Of a stretch of DNA of 49,318 nucleotides, positions 9,094-17,540 are shown one piece after another; the first letter of the stretch is position 1, and the number at the start of each line of letters is the position of its first letter. Source of the DNA: Sphingobacteriales bacterium (GTDB taxonomy: Bacteria > Bacteroidota > Bacteroidia > Chitinophagales > Chitinophagaceae); the NCBI GenBank assembly GCA_016200915.1, contig JACQDV010000042.1:1-49318 (forward strand). Reading direction: 5' to 3'. Below the pieces are notes generated by a model. The model saw only the letters and a program-made list of their open reading frames with translations. It did no database searches and was not told where the DNA came from. The position numbers were made by a program, and so were the translations under genes.

Positions 9094-12000
9094 TTAACTG
9101 AACAAGTATTCCACATCTGCTTTTGTCAATGACTTCACAAATGTTGCATCATCCGCAATCAACTCTTTCGCCAATGAACGTTTACGTTCCTGCAGCTGCA
9201 AAATTTTATCTTCAATAGTATCCTTACAAATCATTCTGTATGCAAAGATATTTTTTGTTTGACCAATACGGTGTGTACGGTCAATGGCCTGTTGCTCTAC
9301 TGCCGGGTTCCACCATGGGTCAACAATGTACACATAATCTGCAGCCGTTAAGTTCAAACCCACACCACCGGCTTTTAATGAAATCAAAAACACTCTGCAT
9401 TCATCGTTATTCTGGAAGTTTTCAATGGCTCTTTGTCTTTCTGTAGTAGAAGTGCTTCCGTCAAAATATTCAAATGGTACTTCCTGTTCTTTCAGTTTTT
9501 CTTTGATCAGTGCCAGCATACCAAGAAACTGTGAAAAGATAAGCGCCTTGTGATTACCGATGTTCTCACTGATTTCTCTTGTCAGTTCATCCAGCTTAAT
9601 AGAAACATTCGGATATTTTTCTTCTTCATTCATAATAGCCGGTGAATCACAAATCTGCCGCAGCTTCATCAAACCCTGTAAGATGGTGAGTTGTGATCTG
9701 TCAATACCCTGTTGTTCTATCGTTCCAAGAATTTTTTCACGGAAACTATTCCGGAATGCATCATAGATTGTACGTTGCTCATCTTCCATTTCGCAAAAGA
9801 GAATCATTTCTGTTTTATCCGGTAAATCTTTTGCTACCTGTTCTTTGGTGCGGCGGAGAATAAACGGATACAACAGTTTACGCAGATGTTCTTTTTGTTC
9901 CTGCTCACCAAACTTATCAATAGGTGTGGCAAACTCATTGCGGAAGAACTCCACACTGCCCAGCATACCCGGGTTAAGGAAGTTCATTTGTGCATACACA
10001 TCAAAGGTATTGTTCTGCAAAGGAGTACCACTCATGCAAAGGCGGTTCTTTGCCTCCAGCAATGAAGCCGCTTTGGTTACTTTACTCTGCGGATTTTTAA
10101 TAGCCTGCGATTCATCCAGCACCACATAATCAAAATCGATATCTACCAGCAACTTGATATCACTTCGTAAAGTCCCGTAAGTAGTGATAACAACATTGGT
10201 TTTTATCAACTGGTTTTTATCTCTTGTTCTTGCGCCGCCATGATGAATCTGATACGTTAATTGCGGAGTGAATTTTTTAATTTCATTCTCCCAGTTATAT
10301 ATCAATGTGGTTGGACAAATAACAATCGCTGTTAACTTACCATGCTTTTCTCTGAAATGTTGCATAAAGGTGAGGGCCTGTACCGTTTTACCCAACCCCA
10401 TATCATCGGCTAATATTCCACCCCAGCCAACTTCAGTCAAATAATTTAACCAATGATAGCCACTCACCTGGTAAGGACGCAGTATATGATCTAATACCGA
10501 AGGGACTTCTATCTCCTTAATATTTTTAAACTCTTTCAGCCGTTCATATTTTTCTTCGAGCTGAATCATTACTTCTTCATCGCTCTTCTTTTCATACAAT
10601 TCATCAATAACACTGTAATAGTATTTTGATAAACGCAGTTGCTCGTGTTTGCCTTCGCCCACTTTAAAAAGCAGTGAATATTTCTTTAACCAGTCTTCCG
10701 GCAAGATTCCCAATGTTCCATCCTGCAGCTGAACAAAAGATTGTTTATTCGCCAAGGCTTTCTTTACATCCGCAATGGTTATTTGCTGGTCGCCAAAGTG
10801 AATATTTACTTTCGCATCAAACCAGTCCATTCCACTGCTGATGTAAATCTGTGTTTTGGGTTTGGCAGTATTAAAACGGAAATTCTTTAATGCCTCAAAA
10901 CCGGTTACCGGAATCTTCCATTCGTTCATGGCATCCACAAAAAGGAAGAACCAGTTATTCTTTAATACATCACTTCCTTTCAATACTAAATTATATCCAC
11001 CTTCGGGACGGATGAATTGAGAATGCAAGGCCTCCAGCTTTTGTAAAAAAGCTCTTTCTGCTTCTTTATTACGATGAACTATTAATATTTTATCCTCAAC
11101 CGGAATGGTGATAGTATCTTTTTCATTTCCTTTTACTTCAAATCCTTTATAGGAGAAGATAGGTTGAAATACGAGGTAATCCCCTTTTTCCAGCAACATC
11201 AGTCTCACTTCCGGTTCACCTTCTTTTACTTCTTTAATAAGTGATTTATCAAACTCAACTTTATATTCCCTGGTTAACGGAAGAATGTATTGTTGTAATT
11301 GTTTGGGCCAGTCTTCTTTGCTGATGAGCATATTACCTTTCTGCAAAAACTTTTCTGCCTGCAATATGTCATCTGTTTTTTCCCACAAGTATAGAGTGCC
11401 ATTATATAAAAACACAATGGGGCTTGGCCATTCATTATCCGTAATGTTGATAGTTTGCGGGCCAATCTTCACATAACAGGTAATTTCCCAGTTGTTTTTA
11501 TTTACACCGATATTGAAGATGGGATGAATTGGTTCGGCTGCCAGTTCCACATTTTCCAAATCACTTGTCTTGAATGTTTTTTTATTACGAACAAGGAAGA
11601 CGAAAGGATTCTCCATTTGCTCCGTAAATAACTTCTTCAATTTCGGATGCAGGTATTCGTTCATCAATGATTTTGTTTCTTCCGGTAAATCATCTTCTTC
11701 ATGATGAATTATGTTTTCCCAGATGCCGCTAAATGGAGAGTTACGGTTGAGATATTTAGTTATTTCGGCGCTTTGTAATTTTCTTACCTGCTGAAGGAGT
11801 TGTTTATCCTCTTCATTAAACGATTCTGTATTTACAAACTTGGCAAGATCCAATTTTTCAGACTTACCAATAAACCTTCTTTGTTCTTCATTAGTTTCTC
11901 CCTGTAATGTATCAACATGAAAATATGGATACCCGGTTTCGTTTGCATTAAATACTATTCCCAGTCTTACACCGGTTTGTTCTGCTGTTTCTACATCGGC

Positions 12001-12864
12001 GGCTACAGCAACAACTTCCTCTTCTTTTGGTTTAACAAAAAAAGGTTGCGGCCTGGTTGGTTGTTGAAGAGGCGATACCCTTTTAATACTTGCATCCAAC
12101 ACTCTTAAAAATGGTTTACCATCTTTATACGCAAATTCAAACTTACCCGCCAAATCATCTTTTAAACTGTAACCATATGCCTCCAGTAATTTATTTTTCT
12201 CTTTATCCCAGTTACGGATGCTGTCAAAATAATGCGGACCGTATGCGTTGAGCAATTGAAGTAAGAGCATTGTCTTGTGCACACACAAAGGATGTTCTTT
12301 ATCATCGCAGTTGCAACTGGTATCAAAATTTCTTTCTTCGTTCTTCTGTAAGACCAACGGGTATGATTCTGCTTCAATATTCAATTCCGCTTCCACTCTT
12401 TCCTCTTTTGCAAAATTGATATTGGCCCTGTAGGAACGTACTAATTTTTCAGCTTCCTCATAATTATTCTGACCGGTTAACAATTTGATTGTTTTTAAAT
12501 CAATAAACTTCATCTTCACCACCGTATGCTTCTGGTTATAGGCAACATCTTTATCTCCCAGCATATTTCTATCAATCAAATCCTGCAGTTGAAATAACGC
12601 TGCTGTTTCGTGCCGGCATATATCACCTAAATTATACGGACAGGTACAACGTACCGTCATCGTCTTTGGGTCTTTATACTTTTGAATATATACTTTGTAA
12701 AAAGTGGAGTAAGCATCATCTCTTATCCGAAATGCTGCTGAGCCCATGAGGTCATCATGGTCAACTAATTCCACAAAGCCAATTGCATGAATTTTTTTGC
12801 CGCGACGTATAACTTCATCAGTACCGCTGTTGTACACGTACTTAATAAGGTGAGGTAATGCCAT
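9094..12864 (-). CDS. SNF2-family helicase with N-terminal SWIM zinc finger
   Basis: ATP-dependent DNA translocase of 1256 aa. Near the N-terminus a SWIM zinc finger is visible (Cys 73, Cys 75, Cys 83, His 85), and a second CxC...CxH cluster follows (CNCDDKEHPLCVH). The middle 600 residues lack motifs I know. The SNF2 motor occupies about 790-1250: motif I DDMGLGKT (about residue 823), DEAH-type box as DESQ, motif III SGTPLQNN, and a helicase C-terminal domain with LISLKAGGVGLNLTAAD and QAIDRTHRIGQ. Bacterial relatives are linked to RNA polymerase recycling or DNA repair, but the role of this subfamily is not settled. It is transcribed alone behind a good promoter. Confidence 0.93.
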   Translation of the reverse strand: MALPHLIKYVYNSGTDEVIRRGKKIHAIGFVELVDHDDLMGSAAFRIRDDAYSTFYKVYIQKYKDPKTMTVRCTCPYNLGDICRHETAALFQLQDLIDRNMLGDKDVAYNQKHTVVKMKFIDLKTIKLLTGQNNYEEAEKLVRSYRANINFAKEERVEAELNIEAESYPLVLQKNEERNFDTSCNCDDKEHPLCVHKTMLLLQLLNAYGPHYFDSIRNWDKEKNKLLEAYGYSLKDDLAGKFEFAYKDGKPFLRVLDASIKRVSPLQQPTRPQPFFVKPKEEEVVAVAADVETAEQTGVRLGIVFNANETGYPYFHVDTLQGETNEEQRRFIGKSEKLDLAKFVNTESFNEEDKQLLQQVRKLQSAEITKYLNRNSPFSGIWENIIHHEEDDLPEETKSLMNEYLHPKLKKLFTEQMENPFVFLVRNKKTFKTSDLENVELAAEPIHPIFNIGVNKNNWEITCYVKIGPQTINITDNEWPSPIVFLYNGTLYLWEKTDDILQAEKFLQKGNMLISKEDWPKQLQQYILPLTREYKVEFDKSLIKEVKEGEPEVRLMLLEKGDYLVFQPIFSYKGFEVKGNEKDTITIPVEDKILIVHRNKEAERAFLQKLEALHSQFIRPEGGYNLVLKGSDVLKNNWFFLFVDAMNEWKIPVTGFEALKNFRFNTAKPKTQIYISSGMDWFDAKVNIHFGDQQITIADVKKALANKQSFVQLQDGTLGILPEDWLKKYSLLFKVGEGKHEQLRLSKYYYSVIDELYEKKSDEEVMIQLEEKYERLKEFKNIKEIEVPSVLDHILRPYQVSGYHWLNYLTEVGWGGILADDMGLGKTVQALTFMQHFREKHGKLTAIVICPTTLIYNWENEIKKFTPQLTYQIHHGGARTRDKNQLIKTNVVITTYGTLRSDIKLLVDIDFDYVVLDESQAIKNPQSKVTKAASLLEAKNRLCMSGTPLQNNTFDVYAQMNFLNPGMLGSVEFFRNEFATPIDKFGEQEQKEHLRKLLYPFILRRTKEQVAKDLPDKTEMILFCEMEDEQRTIYDAFRNSFREKILGTIEQQGIDRSQLTILQGLMKLRQICDSPAIMNEEEKYPNVSIKLDELTREISENIGNHKALIFSQFLGMLALIKEKLKEQEVPFEYFDGSTSTTERQRAIENFQNNDECRVFLISLKAGGVGLNLTAADYVYIVDPWWNPAVEQQAIDRTHRIGQTKNIFAYRMICKDTIEDKILQLQERKRSLAKELIADDATFVKSLTKADVEYLFS

Positions 12865-12911
12865 TCAGTAGTTTATTTAGTTGGTTGCCTCGTTGTGAAA
12901 AGGGCAATTTG

Positions 12912-12944
12912 CAAAAGTAAAGGAATACACGGCAGATTTCCCAA
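12912..12944 (-). promoter_or_regulatory. Promoter of the SNF2 helicase gene
   Basis: Minus strand: -7 element TACTTTTG (12919-12912) with TTGG (12944-12941) about 21 bp upstream as a -33 box, fitting the Bacteroidota pattern. Transcription would start near 12906, about 40 nt before the ATG at 12864. Confidence 0.6.
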
Positions 12945-13046
12945 TGAAAAGGGTTGTTTTAAGATTTATTTTATACACAGCAGGTGGAGATAAAAATGAT
13001 TATCTTTACGGGTTTGGCTTGGAGGAATGGATGGTTAGATAGTTAC

Positions 13047-13099
13047 ATTGTTTGATTGTTATTGAAAAACAACAATCAAACAATTCGGCCATCAAACAA
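13047..13099. repeat. Inverted 8-bp-period repeat array and terminator hairpin
   Basis: A perfect 14-bp inverted repeat: ATTGTTTGATTGTT (13047-13060), 10-nt loop, and its complement at 13071-13084. The left arm reads as octamers (TTACATTG, TTTGATTG); the right arm continues with a second ATCAAACAATT (13091-13101) after a short interruption, again in step with an 8-bp period. It lies directly behind the comB stop on the minus strand and can act as its terminator, but its repeat structure goes beyond a simple hairpin. Confidence 0.75.
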
Positions 13100-13828
13100 T
13101 TATCCCTTAACCAGCTTTCCGTCTTTATATAAAGGCAAAACGTTCGCCACATCCGGAGTAAAACAAAAACGAATATCTTCAATTAAACCAAAGCGGTCAA
13201 CTAAGCGATGATAGTGAGTGAGTTTGGGCGCAAAGGCATGCAAGTCGTGCATATGCTGTTCATACATGCTTATGGCAGTTAATGAACTGTCGCAATGAAT
13301 GGTAAAATGTTCCTGTACTTTATGGATAACGGCGCCGGCAAATAAAGTGTCTTCTAAATTGTATCGGTCTTTCCATCCGGCACAACCGAGCACTACATTT
13401 TTATTTTCTTTTAAAATAAAATCACACACAGCACCTAAGTTGGGAAACGAGCCGGTGATGATGGTGTTGGCATGATTGTTCAATGCCATGTGCAGGAGTT
13501 TGGTTCCGTTAGTGGTGGTTAATACCAGTGTTTTATTTTCAATAAAGTCACGGCGATATTCCAGTGGAGAATTGCCATGTTGTAAGCCTTCTGCTATTTT
13601 TCCATCTCTTTCACCGGCTGCAATACCATCAATTTTTTTACTGAGGCTGATGGCTTCTGCCACTTCAGCTACAGGAATAATTTGTTTGGCGCCATTGTAT
13701 AAGGCAGCGGCAATAGTAGAGGTTGCCCGAAAAACATCAATGATTACTACCACAGCATTATTCAAATCATACAAGTGAAGCAGTGCGGGAGATAAACAGG
13801 TAAACAGGGTGGGCTTTTTATTATCCAT
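13100..13828 (-). CDS. comB: 2-phosphosulfolactate phosphatase family protein (ComB-like)
   Basis: ComB removes phosphate from 2-phosphosulfolactate; in methanogens this is a step to coenzyme M. The family signatures are present: IDVFRATSTIAAAL near the N-terminus, GERDGKIAEG, HGNSP, TTTNGTKLL and a GCAGWKDRYNLEDTLFAG block. The ORF is open to 13846, but the ATG at 13828 (242 aa) removes an unlikely MIYICS prefix and leaves a 17-bp gap to the upstream SRPBCC gene. The organism is not a methanogen, so the product is more likely sulfolactate for other sulfonates. No partner such as comA is in the window. Membership is confident; the physiological substrate is inference. Confidence 0.86.
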   Translation of the reverse strand: MDNKKPTLFTCLSPALLHLYDLNNAVVVIIDVFRATSTIAAALYNGAKQIIPVAEVAEAISLSKKIDGIAAGERDGKIAEGLQHGNSPLEYRRDFIENKTLVLTTTNGTKLLHMALNNHANTIITGSFPNLGAVCDFILKENKNVVLGCAGWKDRYNLEDTLFAGAVIHKVQEHFTIHCDSSLTAISMYEQHMHDLHAFAPKLTHYHRLVDRFGLIEDIRFCFTPDVANVLPLYKDGKLVKG

Positions 13829-13845
13829 TGAGCAAATATAAATCA

Positions 13846-14334
13846 CTACGCATTAACTGCGCCAGCCAATAATGCCTCCCATTTTTTTGTTTCGGCATAT
13901 TCTTTAATCACTTCGTTTCTTTTGTTAATTAAAGATTCTAAATAGCGGTGCAGGTAAAAACTGTTGACTAATTGCCCGATTACACCATAAGGAACTTCAT
14001 AACTGAGGATGTCAATAATGATGGTGCCGTTGTCAATCTGTTTAAAATGATGTTCGTGTTTGAAAGATTTAAAATCGCCTTTTATCATTTCATCGGTGAA
14101 GCTATCATAAAACTTCATTGAAGTTATCTTAGAAGTAAAACGCCGTTTTTTCATTAAGTGTTTGGCTTCCCAGGTAACCGTTTCTCCTAAATTAATCATA
14201 CCGGTGGTTACACCGCCTACTGCTTTTTCACCCGTATGTTCCATTGATTTTTTATGCAATGCAATATGACGGCTAAGATTGAATATCCGTTCAACCGGTG
14301 CATGTATCAGCGTAGTTATGTGAATGGTTGGCAT
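13846..14334 (-). CDS. SRPBCC (START/Bet v1-like) family protein
   Basis: 162 aa from the ATG at 14334. The open frame runs back to 14397, but that extension translates the repeat array in front of the gene, so I reject it. The start PTIHITTLIHAPVERIFNLSRHIALHKKSM is typical of SRPBCC ligand-binding folds, and TWEAKHLMKKRRFTSKITSM and the C-terminal helix fit. Such proteins bind hydrophobic ligands or act as cyclase/dehydratase-like enzymes; the ligand is unknown. It is likely co-transcribed with comB (17-bp gap). Confidence 0.82.
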   Translation of the reverse strand: MPTIHITTLIHAPVERIFNLSRHIALHKKSMEHTGEKAVGGVTTGMINLGETVTWEAKHLMKKRRFTSKITSMKFYDSFTDEMIKGDFKSFKHEHHFKQIDNGTIIIDILSYEVPYGVIGQLVNSFYLHRYLESLINKRNEVIKEYAETKKWEALLAGAVNA

Positions 14335-14347
14335 TGTTATGTATGAT

Positions 14348-14430
14348 GTTTTGAGTTTTGAGTGGTGAGTTTCGAGCTGCGAGAAATTCCATAACAATTA
14401 TCTCGCAACTCACTTCTCATAACTCGTAGC
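14348..14430. repeat. Facing pair of degenerate heptamer arrays
   Basis: Left arm 14348-14382 reads as five 7-mers of form GnnnYGA: GTTTTGA, GTTTTGA, GTGGTGA, GTTTCGA, GCTGCGA. Right arm 14403-14430 reads as four 7-mers whose complements have the same form: GCTACGA, GTTATGA, GAAGTGA, GTTGCGA. The innermost part pairs well (GCGAGA with TCTCGC across a loop of about 20 nt) and the pairing continues in a 7-bp rhythm. It lies between gcvT and the SRPBCC gene. Confidence 0.85.
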
Positions 14431-14445
14431 TTCTTCCCCCAATAA

Positions 14446-15531
14446 TCATGCAAAAGGAACCTTTACCACCTTTGCCTCTAATAATTTATCTCTTACTGAT
14501 ATATAAATCTTTGAGCCTTCGCTTGAAAATGCTGTTCTTACATAACCCAGCCCGACGGCTTTTTGTAAAGTAGGAGATTGTGTTCCGGAAGTTACTACAC
14601 CTATTTCCATCCCGCCAAAATCCTTTATCGTATAACCATGACGTGGAATTCCTTTTTCTACCATTTCAAAGCCCACCAGTTTTCTTTCTACTCCATCCTG
14701 TTTTTGTTTGGCAATAATATCTTTTGCTGTAAACTCTTTGGTGAACTTGGTAATCCACCCAAGGCCGGCTTCTAATGGTGAAGTGGTGTCGTCAATATCA
14801 TTACCGTACAAACAAAAAGCTTTTTCTAATCTTAATGTATCTCTTGCACCAAGACCGATTGGTTTTATTCCCTGTGCTTTACCTGCTTCAAAAATTGCAT
14901 CCCAGATTTTAGTAGCATTATCCTCTTTATCTTCAAAATAAATCTCCACACCACCAGAACCTGTATAACCTGTAGCACTTATCAGCACATTATCCACTCC
15001 TGCAAATTTTCCTTTTACAAACGTGTAATATTTCAGGTTCAGAATATCTATGTCAGTAAGCGGTTGTAAAACTTTAGTGGCATTAGGACCCTGTATTGCC
15101 AGCAAACATGTTTTGTCAGAAATGTTATGCATCTCCGCACTTTTATCATTGAAAGATGAAATCCAGTTCCAGTCTTTTTCAATATTACTGGCATTCACTA
15201 CCAGCATATAAACTTTATTTTCTTCAATGCAATACACCAGCAAATCATCAACAATTCCCCCTTCTTTATTAGGCAAACAACTGTATTGTGCTTTTCCATT
15301 AGTGAGTTTGGATGCATCATTGGAAGTGACTCTCTGAATTAAATCGAGTGCATCGGGTCCCTTTAAAATAAATTCACCCATATGACTTACATCAAACACA
15401 CCGGCATTATTTCTTACGGCAGCATGTTCATCGTTAATACCGCTGTAGCTGATGGGCATGTTATAACCTGCAAATTCAGCCATCTTGGCGCCGAGAGCAA
15501 TGTGTTTGTGAGTGAAGGGAGTATTCTTCAT
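14446..15531 (-). CDS. gcvT: Aminomethyltransferase (glycine cleavage T-protein)
   Basis: T-protein of the glycine cleavage system: it moves the methylene from aminomethyl-lipoyl H-protein to tetrahydrofolate and frees ammonia. The protein is 361 aa, the family length, from the ATG at 15531 (the frame at 15540 would use TTG). Motifs include [41 protein letters not shown] and [16 protein letters not shown]. gcvP and gcvH are not in the window, as is common in Bacteroidota where gcv genes are dispersed. A -7 promoter element lies about 26 bp upstream. Confidence 0.96.
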   Translation of the reverse strand: MKNTPFTHKHIALGAKMAEFAGYNMPISYSGINDEHAAVRNNAGVFDVSHMGEFILKGPDALDLIQRVTSNDASKLTNGKAQYSCLPNKEGGIVDDLLVYCIEENKVYMLVVNASNIEKDWNWISSFNDKSAEMHNISDKTCLLAIQGPNATKVLQPLTDIDILNLKYYTFVKGKFAGVDNVLISATGYTGSGGVEIYFEDKEDNATKIWDAIFEAGKAQGIKPIGLGARDTLRLEKAFCLYGNDIDDTTSPLEAGLGWITKFTKEFTAKDIIAKQKQDGVERKLVGFEMVEKGIPRHGYTIKDFGGMEIGVVTSGTQSPTLQKAVGLGYVRTAFSSEGSKIYISVRDKLLEAKVVKVPFA

Positions 15532-15556
15532 GTGTGACAAGCATTAAAGTTGCCCG

Positions 15557-15564
15557 CAAATGTA
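15557..15564 (-). promoter_or_regulatory. Bacteroidota -7 element for gcvT
   Basis: TACATTTG on the minus strand matches TAnnTTTG. The heptamer array at 15573-15607 covers the expected -33 region and supplies several in-phase TTG words, one of which (TTGT) is about 18 bp away. Confidence 0.55.
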
Positions 15565-15572
15565 CGTGGTAA

Positions 15573-15607
15573 CAGCCAATAGACAATTGGCAACGGGCAA
15601 TTGATAA
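15573..15607. repeat. Degenerate heptamer array upstream of gcvT
   Basis: Five consecutive 7-mers on the plus strand: CAGCCAA, TAGACAA, TTGGCAA, CGGGCAA, TTGATAA, all roughly nnnnCAA. On the minus strand they read TTGnnnn, so the array places repeated TTG words just upstream of the gcvT -7 element. Confidence 0.8.
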
Positions 15608-15614
15608 AAGAAAT

Positions 15615-16679
15615 TTATTTAGTGATGACGATTACGGCATATTCACCTATTCGCCCCATTAGTTCAGGTTTCTGTTCTTCTTTATTCCAGATATAGTGAA
15701 GTAGCTTTTTCCCTCTTAACTTTTTATGCAGGTAAATGCTGCTGAAATATTTATTGATGCTTCGCCAGCTATAAAATTTTATTTGGTTTCCGGGGTTATT
15801 TTTTATGAACCATTTACGACTGTGTGAATAAAAGTAGAGTTTGTTTTTCCCGAACAATCTTGCATACAATTTTCCGGCATAATGCCTGGCGATGCGATAT
15901 AACTGAACGGGCCCGAGTGCAATGTTCATAAATCTTGAATGATAAAACCAATCATACACAATTGCAATGTTGGTGGTAGGTTTTGCAATACGGTGCATTT
16001 CATTCATGGCCGTTTGCTGCAGATTTTTTTGTACATGAAATAATGCATGATGACAAACAACCGCATCACATACATTTTCTTTTAATGGCAATGCCAGCAT
16101 ATCCGCACAAATAAAAATACCGGGCTGGTTTTCCTGCTGCAAATTATATTGAGCCTCCAGCAAAGCGTTTACAGAAATATCAATACAAATACGGCATTCA
16201 TATCCATCTGCCAGGTGAACATATTCTTTAAAAGCTACCGGACCACTGGCTATATCGGCAAAATATTTTCCTTTGGGCTGAATATATTTCCGAACGTTTG
16301 AAAAACCGTGTTGTGTGTATGGCAAAACAAAATCACGGAAGTCAACCCATTTATCAGCATCTTCATAAATCTGCTTTCCCTCAAAGCTGATATACTTTAT
16401 TTCATTATAATAATTAAAGATTCGTTCTTTATCAAAAGCCATTTGAGTTTTACCAATGGAATCGTTGGTAAGCGGAATGCAGTATTGCTGATGAAGAAAG
16501 AGAATATTTTGTTTGATGGGATAGAAAATCGTTTTCGATTCATTAACCAGGCCAGCGGTAAATTTTTCAGCATTAGTTAGTTGGTTATTGACCCGATCAA
16601 GAATATCATTATCTGCAGGAAATATGTCCTGCTTTGTTGCCGGGCATTGTAAAATGGAATGATCAATGCTGATATTCAT
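15615..16679 (-). CDS. Class I SAM-dependent methyltransferase
   Basis: 354 aa. The first 80 residues begin with a C-x-x-T segment (ILQCPATKQDIFPAD) resembling the short Trm112-like region found before some methyltransferases, then about residues 130-250 form a class I methyltransferase core: FADIASGPVAFKEY (degenerate motif I), CRICIDIS (acidic end of beta-2), CADMLALPLKENVCDAVVCHHALFHV (motif IV region). The C-terminal 100 residues are basic and unlike the core. The substrate is unknown. It lies between gcvT and a small lipoprotein gene on the same strand. Confidence 0.8.
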   Translation of the reverse strand: MNISIDHSILQCPATKQDIFPADNDILDRVNNQLTNAEKFTAGLVNESKTIFYPIKQNILFLHQQYCIPLTNDSIGKTQMAFDKERIFNYYNEIKYISFEGKQIYEDADKWVDFRDFVLPYTQHGFSNVRKYIQPKGKYFADIASGPVAFKEYVHLADGYECRICIDISVNALLEAQYNLQQENQPGIFICADMLALPLKENVCDAVVCHHALFHVQKNLQQTAMNEMHRIAKPTTNIAIVYDWFYHSRFMNIALGPVQLYRIARHYAGKLYARLFGKNKLYFYSHSRKWFIKNNPGNQIKFYSWRSINKYFSSIYLHKKLRGKKLLHYIWNKEEQKPELMGRIGEYAVIVITK

Positions 16680-16724
16680 ACTGGCAAAAAAACAAAACTT
16701 TATCCAGTATGAAATATTTGATTC

Positions 16725-17135
16725 TTATTTTAAAATCTCTTCTATCAGTTCGTCTCCTTCAATAATACGCAGTGAGCGGTACTCTTCATTTTCCCCTGAA
16801 GCAGCAATGGTTTTATCACCACCGCCAATATGCAGTCTTAATGTTTCTCTGAATTTTACATCTCCATCATTGTCTCTGATAATAACTTTATATCTGCCCG
16901 ATGGCAAATGAACAAATAAGGCTTCGCTTTTTAGTCCATTATTATCATCGGGAGCTTCATTTAACAAAGGCAGTTGACCAATATATCTTCCGTTTATATA
17001 CAGCTCTTCATTCTCGGCGTCCCTGCTGCTCGTCCAGAAATATGTTTTAAATCCATGATGGCGATGATGATGATGACATGCAGAAAACAATAAAATAACC
17101 AGAATAGAAAGGGTGATAGCAGTTAACTTTTTCAT
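16725..17135 (-). CDS. Small lipoprotein with His cluster and PEGA-like segment
   Basis: 136 aa with lipobox FSAC (Cys about 20). Immediately after the lipidated Cys comes a run of six His and one Arg (CHHHHRHHG), which could bind metal near the membrane surface. The middle contains ELYINGRYIGQLP, resembling PEGA surface-binding repeats, and VHLPSGRYKVIIRDNDG. I do not recognise a specific family. It is on the minus strand, 45 bp upstream of the methyltransferase gene, so the two may be co-transcribed. Confidence 0.68.
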   Translation of the reverse strand: MKKLTAITLSILVILLFSACHHHHRHHGFKTYFWTSSRDAENEELYINGRYIGQLPLLNEAPDDNNGLKSEALFVHLPSGRYKVIIRDNDGDVKFRETLRLHIGGGDKTIAASGENEEYRSLRIIEGDELIEEILK

Positions 17136-17170
17136 ACAAAGAAATTTATGCAGTGGCTTTGATCAGTTGT

Positions 17171-17329
17171 TTACTGAACTATAGTATTAAAGTTTAGCAT
17201 TACTGTAATATTGGGAATGGCAGCAGACTCTGTTTGCCTGCACTTATTTTTTTGCTGGCCACGAAGTGCTGCTATTGCCAGTACCGTTAACACAATTACC
17301 AATACAATTGGCCTGGCTTTAGGATTCAT
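17171..17329 (-). CDS. Possible 52-aa single-span membrane protein
   Basis: A short frame from ATG 17329 to TAA 17171. It starts MNPKARP, then has a hydrophobic segment IVLVIVLTVLAIAAL, then polar RGQQKNKCRQ and a variable tail. The positive-inside N-terminus and single span look like a real small membrane protein, and the codon use is not odd. It has no homologue I can name, so it is a candidate only. It lies in the gap between the His-rich lipoprotein and pspC genes. Confidence 0.35.
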   Translation of the reverse strand: MNPKARPIVLVIVLTVLAIAALRGQQKNKCRQTESAAIPNITVMLNFNTIVQ

Positions 17330-17540
17330 GTTTATTTTTTTTGAAAGGTGTTAAATGAGGGTTGTTGGATCATCTCATTTTCCGGGCAGGTTGTAAGGAA
17401 GTTGTTGGAACCCGGTCTGATAAAGACCATTTCAAAAAAGTTTTGACAGGGTTTAATTTGCTGGTGTAAAAATTAAGTTCGAAAATTAGGGCCCCTCACT
17501 TTCGCTCGGGACCCTTTGTTCCAACTTTAACCTTACACTC
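17330..17540. other. Non-coding gap with two hairpins
   Basis: This gap downstream of pspC holds a perfect 5-bp hairpin GGTCTgataaAGACC (17413-17427), of unknown role, and the pspC terminator at 17488-17515. Nothing else was recognised. Confidence 0.5.
17488..17515 (-). terminator. Terminator-like hairpin downstream of pspC
   Basis: On the minus strand AGGGTCCC (17515-17508) pairs with GGGGCCCT (17495-17488) over an 8-bp stem with one G-U pair and a 12-nt loop, followed by TAATTTTCG. It is 26 bp past the pspC stop. The T-run is short, so efficiency is uncertain. Confidence 0.6.
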
